Translations under genes and position numbers: made by a program
DNA from: Aedes albopictus
Lineage: Eukaryota > Arthropoda > Insecta > Diptera > Culicidae
Reading direction: 5' to 3'
DNA: 64,000 bases
Assembly: GCF_035046485.1 (NCBI RefSeq)
Contig: NC_085137.1
Coordinates: 19,001,346-19,065,345, forward strand
The notes under the pieces: model-generated
The model's database searches: none
Told to the model about the DNA's origin: nothing
Seen by the model: the letters and a program-made list of their open reading frames with translations, nothing else
Part shown: piece by piece, positions 59,456 through 64,000 of the stretch
How positions within the stretch are numbered: the first letter of the stretch is position 1
Layout: every line of letters begins with the position of its first letter

Positions 59456-60420
59456 CTTTTCTCTTCAAATGCTTCTGATATGCTGGATACAATTTTTTGC
59501 TTCCAAGTCACAAAAAATCGGGTATACTAAGGTCTTTTTTACACGGGGGATCCCGAATTAAACCCGTGTAAAAAAAGTGAAAGAAATCTGAAGATATTGA
59601 AAATTTCATCACTTTCAGATATTCGAGGATTGTTTAGAGAAGGGAAGGCGGCAAGGGATGGTTGATGGCTGATGGGAAGCAGCGTGCATACTGGTTCCAA
59701 GGAAGATTTCTGAGGATATTAAGGGGTGTTGAGATCTGTTTAAACGAACGAAGCGAAGGATCAAGGACACTGTCACGAAGTGGTCAAGAGGATATAATTC
59801 CTTGTATGGGTATAAGTCTCAGGAGTCTTCCAGGAAAGTTTCGACAGATCCTTATACGATATCAATATTTTTTAAGTCTTCTACTGATACGCAACATTCT
59901 ATAGGTCTATGAAAGGTTCAATAAAGCAATTATGTCTAAAAATGTTGAAGATCCTCAATACATTCTCTCGAATAAAGGCCTCAAGATCTACAAGTTTAAT
60001 CAGTAGGTTGGTGCTACATACATGACACGATGCAAAATCCTACATGTCCATAAAGCAGAATTCTGTAGAGAACTGGTTTTAAAATATGTTCTGGGTTCTC
60101 CGCGAGTAAAGGCTTATGATCCATATGCGTTATCATTGAATTATTGCTACAATATTGGTGCGGTGTGATATCCGACAGGTTCATGGAGCATGGTGCTGTA
60201 CAGAACTATTTTTTTCAAAATGATACGGTGCAACATGGAGCGTTGTTTTGCAAAGAACTTAATTCCATATATGTTCTTTGTCATCTAAGAACTTCCGCGA
60301 GTAAAGCCCTGAAGATCTACAAACATTATCAATGGTTTGTTGCTACATTACTGATACGGTCCCATTAGCTCGTGCTCGAACCGGAATTTTACCGATTTTT
60401 TTGCTGGTAAAAACTGTCCG
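59456..60420. repeat. Diverged tandem repeats and a short hairpin
   Basis: A hairpin TTTTTTACACGGG..CCCGTGTAAAAAA lies at about 59,533-59,575. Downstream, an (C)GAGTAAAGGC..GATCTACAA..ATCA.TGGTTTGTTGCTACA block recurs near 59,970, 60,097 and 60,294. The open frames here come from these repeats. Origin unknown. Confidence 0.45.
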
Positions 60421-60559
60421 GATCGGTGAAGGTGTTCCAAAGTTATGGCCATTTCAGTGATCCGGATCAGCATGACCGATAAAACTGGTTGTATATAAAA
60501 CTGAACCAATCCCCATCATGCGACACATCAAACTGCGACGATTTTTGTAACCTTTAGAG

Positions 60560-61550
60560 CATGGTTGACGAATTTTGTGCAGTAATCAACACTGGAGACC
60601 AGAAATTCCACGATGCCTAATTCGGCTGTTCGGGCTCGCTTGGAAGTTAACCATCAATTTCCCGATCAGCCTAGATAGCTGTGTAGTGTCGGTAGCGGTT
60701 GTCTCAATTGGCTAAGAATAACACTACGGATCGCCTGATCCAGTTGTAAGAGTCCACTAAACAGGTGACCCCTAATTCATGGTATTATGCGGCTTTATGC
60801 TTACCGTGCCAAGGAATGAATGGTTAGGAAGGTCTGATAAAACCCTAACCACAAACGGAGCCTGTGGAGAGTTAGGGCGTCCTCCACAGTATTACGCCCT
60901 TACTGCGCTAACCGGAGCAATAGTGCAGTGGACCTTGCGTTTCTTCGAGATAATCAGTTGCCCATCTTAAGTCTCAAATTTGAGGCTAAATAAGGGCGGG
61001 ATTATTCAAATGTTGTAAATTAGCTTACATTACTACCTATATGGGTTCGCTTAAAGCGTTTTCGCCATTGGCGTCTTTCAATTGACACCGATTTGGTTTG
61101 TCGTTGATATTTCCTTTTTGTGCTGTGATTGTGAAGAGTGTAATCCTGTCTAGTTTGGGTAGTGGCTACGGCTAGGAAACCTCAGATCAATTTTCAGCGT
61201 AAAAAGCGTGCTTAGCCCAAGTGGCTCTTCTTCATTTTCGTAGGGTAACTTCTGTATGGTATACCTTGTGAACCCAGTTTTGCTTCTTTCATTAAAAATG
61301 AAGTGTCGTGCCTCGAGCATGCTATATCTTAGTATGTTTCAACCTTCCCTTATGGATGCCTTCAAGCAAGCTCTTGTACTCAGCATCTTTTCGCTGATAT
61401 TTGGCAGTATTGCTACGATGCACAGTTCGAAAAAAGAACCTGTAAAATTATGACGGATCGAATGTAACAAAAGGACCCTGTCATGTATGATGGAAATTTT
61501 TGTGCGATCTTAAAATTACATTGCAGATATCTGTTAGAAAATATAAAGAA
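60560..61550 (+). mobile_element. Probable LINE 5' region
   Basis: TGTAGTGTCGGTAGCGGTTG and the AACGGAGCCTGTGGAGAGTT..AGGGCGTCCTCCACAGTA block are of a style known from mosquito non-LTR 5' regions. It could be the start of the element whose RT and 3' end lie at 63,120-63,900. No coding domain was found here. Tentative. Confidence 0.4.
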
Positions 61551-61553
61551 AAA

Positions 61554-61631
61554 TTGAACTCCGAGCGAGAATTGAACTCAGATTCTTGGGGTGTGAGTCG
61601 CACGCCCTAGCTCTCTCGGCTATCTCAGCTT
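61554..61631 (-). mobile_element. tRNA-like SINE head
   Basis: Minus strand: TAGCCGAGAGAGCTAGGG (box A-like, about 61605-61622) and GAGTTCAATTCTCGC (box B, about 61565-61579). The acceptor stem does not close, so a SINE head or tRNA pseudogene. Confidence 0.55.
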
Positions 61632-61639
61632 GTTGAAGA

Positions 61640-62109
61640 GTAGGCAGTCAAAGTTAAACTGCTTCTACCATAATGCACGCATTCCCGACATGCTCCGGCT
61701 GCTGCAGAGAGTACTGTGAGAGACAACGGGGAAACCGCCACAGCTGCGAGCAGCCGTTCGTTTAGCTGATGACGGAGAGTGACTGGCATGATTTATAGCA
61801 GATGCATGTAAATTTAAAGCGAATATGCTTTAAAATCTGTAAACAAACCGTCTGACCAGCAGCGGGCTGCTCGGCTGACGTTCAATGTTGGTGATTTACA
61901 TTTTTCTGCCGCAAATTTTAGTTAATCTTCAATTTACGTGCTGCTTAACTTTCATATTTTTTTGCTGTGTGGTTACATCATCTGAAATAGCTCAAACATT
62001 AATTTGAGTTGCTTCAGTTTGATGGATTACTTAGGTACATAGTACAGTTCATGTTTTTTTTTGTTTCGTAGGTTTTCGGCTCTTTCAGTCTTCAAAGCAG
62101 CTTAAACGA
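61640..62109. other. Unassigned DNA
   Basis: No gene recognised between the SINE head and the Penelope-like element. Confidence 0.35.
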
Positions 62110-62154
62110 CTATTTGACATTTCGACGTTTCGACGTATATTTCGTCTTCTTCAG
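62110..62154 (-). ncRNA. Hammerhead-like ribozyme motif of a Penelope-like element
   Basis: On the minus strand: CTGAAGA, then GACG/CGTC pairing around a 7-base loop, then GAAA, then AC..GT closing a short stem, then the cleavage triplet GTC. This follows the hammerhead core order CUGANGA, stem II, GAAA, stem III, NUH. One unpaired A precedes stem II, and stem I pairs only weakly, so activity is doubtful. Penelope-like elements are known to carry hammerheads in their terminal repeats. It lies in opposite orientation to the RT that follows. Confidence 0.5.
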
Positions 62155-62299
62155 GAATTTCTATATTGTGTGCAAACAATTTTGGAAAATTATAATTAAT
62201 TTAGGCTAGTTTTTAAATTTTAATGACTAGTGTAGTGCAACTTACAGAGGCTTCGTTTTGTTGTTAGTGTACGTGTCTTGCTTGACTTGTGACTGTCGG

Positions 62300-62780
62300 C
62301 GATGACGTCGTGGATGACCTAATCACCGCGATCCCCATTGAAAAACTTCAACAGATTTTGGACGTGTTCAACAGCTATGACCTCCATATCCAGTTTACCC
62401 ACGAACTGGAAATGGACAACAAACTGCTAAACCTAGATATGCTACTAATACGACACCAAAATCAACGGATAACAACTGAATGGTACTCAAAACCGATAGC
62501 TAGTGGTAGGTTTCTCGATTTCCTCTCGTATCATCCCACGAAGATGAAACAAAACGTTGCCAAAAATTTCGTTCAGCGAGTAAATCGGCTATCAACGGGC
62601 TTAACAGACGAAGAAAAGCACAGGATAATTGATAGACAATTGAAACTGAATCATTATCCGGCTAACCTTCGCCACGGAATCGAAAACAGGATGAATGAAC
62701 GACATCGCCAAGGCCGACCTGAAACGAAGATGAGGAACAGTATTTGTCATGAGTTGACTGAATGGCATGTGTCAGATTAG
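62300..62780 (+). pseudogene. Penelope-like element RT, C-terminal fragment
   Basis: An open stretch of about 160 codons. It starts with VVDDLITAIP, where Penelope-like RTs have YVDD, then IQFTHELEMDNKLLNLDML, the conserved thumb-side motif of this class. STEWYSKP-like and GRFLDFLSYHPTKMKQNVA blocks follow. The upstream RT and the GIY-YIG endonuclease normally at the C-terminus are missing, and the frame ends at a TAG at 62778-62780. The Tyr-to-Val change in the catalytic box adds to the case for a dead copy. It is surprisingly open for a relic, so a recent truncation is possible. Confidence 0.8.
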
Positions 62781-62799
62781 GGGTCTCCATTTGACTTTC

Positions 62800-63900
62800 T
62801 TTGCACTTTTAGTGTTCCTTCGCAAAATTTGCGTTTTCAGGCGTCCCTGCTCAATAAACTAGGGAACCTGTACTAATTGGTAGCGATTAAATTTTATAGA
62901 TAACTCGCTTCCATTGCTACTCCAAGACAGTTTCAATGTGGTTTTGTACCTACAACGCCCTCCATTGTGGTATACCATAACTATTGCTTTGAAAGAAGTT
63001 TGTCCTCTGCGGTCTGTGCGGACCTACGAGGTATTCCTGAATGGAACTCTGATCTGTTCAAGTTCAAAATATCTTCAGATAAACTATTCTTTTGTATAGT
63101 TACGAATCTCTAGCTTCCGCTTGAGAATTATAGCTACATAATCAACTTAGTGAGCCCTAAAAAGCTCTGCTTACTTCAAATCTCCAGGTGCAAATGGGGG
63201 TTTGTCCTATTTTTCTCCAAAGGGATTTGAGTATTTCAAACATGTTTTGAACTCTTGTAGTTTGCTATTGGGTATTTTCATGGCGTGAAATTACTCTATA
63301 GTTTTATCCCGTGCGTTGTATAAAGAAGGAATGCGTTCCAGATTCATCTGGTTACCTTGTTCTTTCTGAAATGCTTGAAACGCATTGTCGATTATCACAT
63401 CTGTGATGTTCGGCTGGCTGACATGGCTATTCATGTGAACTCACATGCCTCCCAATTTTTGATGTCCAGAGTGACTCTTATACACAAAGTTGTATACGTT
63501 TTCAAGAAAGTACTCGCTCAAACGTAGTTTTTGCTTGGGTGATTTCTTGAATAATAAGGATGCTTTCGATGCCGTGCAATTCAATGTCATATTGAAAGTC
63601 ACATGACGTCATAAGCTACCTCTAATGAGCTATAGGCTCACTTTACGCTTATGCGTTTTTTGTCCTTTTCAGGGCACTGATTAAACCCGTTGCGGTATGG
63701 GCTATGAGCTCTCGTTGCGCTTATGCGTTCATTCCCTTTTCTAGGGTACTCCTTCCTATTTCATCACCTTTCCCTTTCCCTTTCCTAATTCCCATCCCTT
63801 GTCCCATGCTTCCTCAGGTAAATGATGAAATAGGCTTATATGTATGGCGATGGCACAAATGTCCCAAATGGAGGATAACGTGCCTCTGGAGCCGGCCTTC
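62800..63900 (+). mobile_element. Non-LTR retrotransposon, RT fragment and 3' UTR
   Basis: 63,470-63,600 gives an LHKVV-type block, then after a frameshift FLLGDFLNNKDAFDAVQFNVI. This matches the first RT motifs of the R1/Loa/Jockey superfamily, with the catalytic Asp in the DAFDAV box. Most of the RT is deleted, and the sequence passes to a UTR-like stretch with GGCGATGGCACAAATGTCCC and a TGATACCTGATAATAG end near 63,915. Clade uncertain. Confidence 0.55.
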
Positions 63901-63914
63901 TGATACCTGATAAT

Positions 63915-64000
63915 AGCCTAATATTCAAGATGGCGGCTGTTCAACAGTTTTAGGCTTTAAACCCATGCATTTTGGAGTATATTTTGTATGAAGAAGCTGT
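63915..64000. repeat. Single unit of the YY1-like array family
   Basis: TTCAAGATGGCGGCTGTTCA, then TTTTAGGCTTTAAACCCATG and a GGAGTATATTTTGTATGAAG block, in the same order as units at 29.0-29.7 kb. Runs off the window edge. Confidence 0.7.

Overview
The window looks like nuclear DNA of a culicine (Aedes-like) mosquito. The base composition is AT-rich and repeats fill most of it. The repeat content is typical of that group: RTE-type LINEs, tRNA-derived SINEs (one with a Feilai-like body), Tc1/mariner, hAT and Transib-like DNA elements, many foldback MITEs, a Penelope-like element and a Ty3/gypsy relic. The species call is inference. There is one 500-N assembly gap (12907-13406).

Only one cellular gene can be supported, on the minus strand: a Methuselah-like GPCR, probably mthl1. 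Its first coding exon (43620-44402) holds the signal peptide and Cys-rich ectodomain. Its second (33391-33607) holds TM1 and TM2. Both have good splice sites and matching phase (0/0). The 10-kb intron between them and the intron running at least 33 kb to the left edge hold most of the repeats. TM3-TM7 must lie beyond base 1.

Layout. 1-6.2 kb: an RTE LINE on the minus strand, split by a Tc1-like transposon that is itself split by a hAT MITE. 6.2-11.5 kb: old intron sequence, two TIR elements and a roughly 138-bp tandem array whose units carry a CTCF-like core. 11.5-17.9 kb: a 12-bp satellite of consensus GAGGAATTCCTG with higher-order structure; it recurs at 20.5, 26.6-28.7 and 44.7-51.8 kb. 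21.2-26.2 kb: two large inverted-repeat elements with nested MITEs. 28.95-29.75 kb: a tandem array rich in AAGATGGCGGC, the YY1/Pho-like motif. 33.4-44.6 kb: the GPCR exons, a 907-bp mariner-type MITE, and a 1,979-bp foldback element with Transib-type ends and a 5-bp target duplication inside a second RTE LINE. 44.7-52.7 kb: the large satellite, then a 72-bp minisatellite. 53-64 kb: SINEs, one inside another with a 12-bp target duplication; a decayed Ty3/gypsy element; non-LTR remnants; and a truncated Penelope-like RT beside an inverted hammerhead-like motif.

Most long open frames here are satellite artefacts: the 12-bp monomer equals four codons and has no stop in any of its six frames. I see no CRISPR, no rRNA and no intact transposase. 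The most notable items are the Transib-type foldback, the CTCF-like and YY1-like arrays, the MITE that was amplified together with the satellite, and the ribozyme-like motif.
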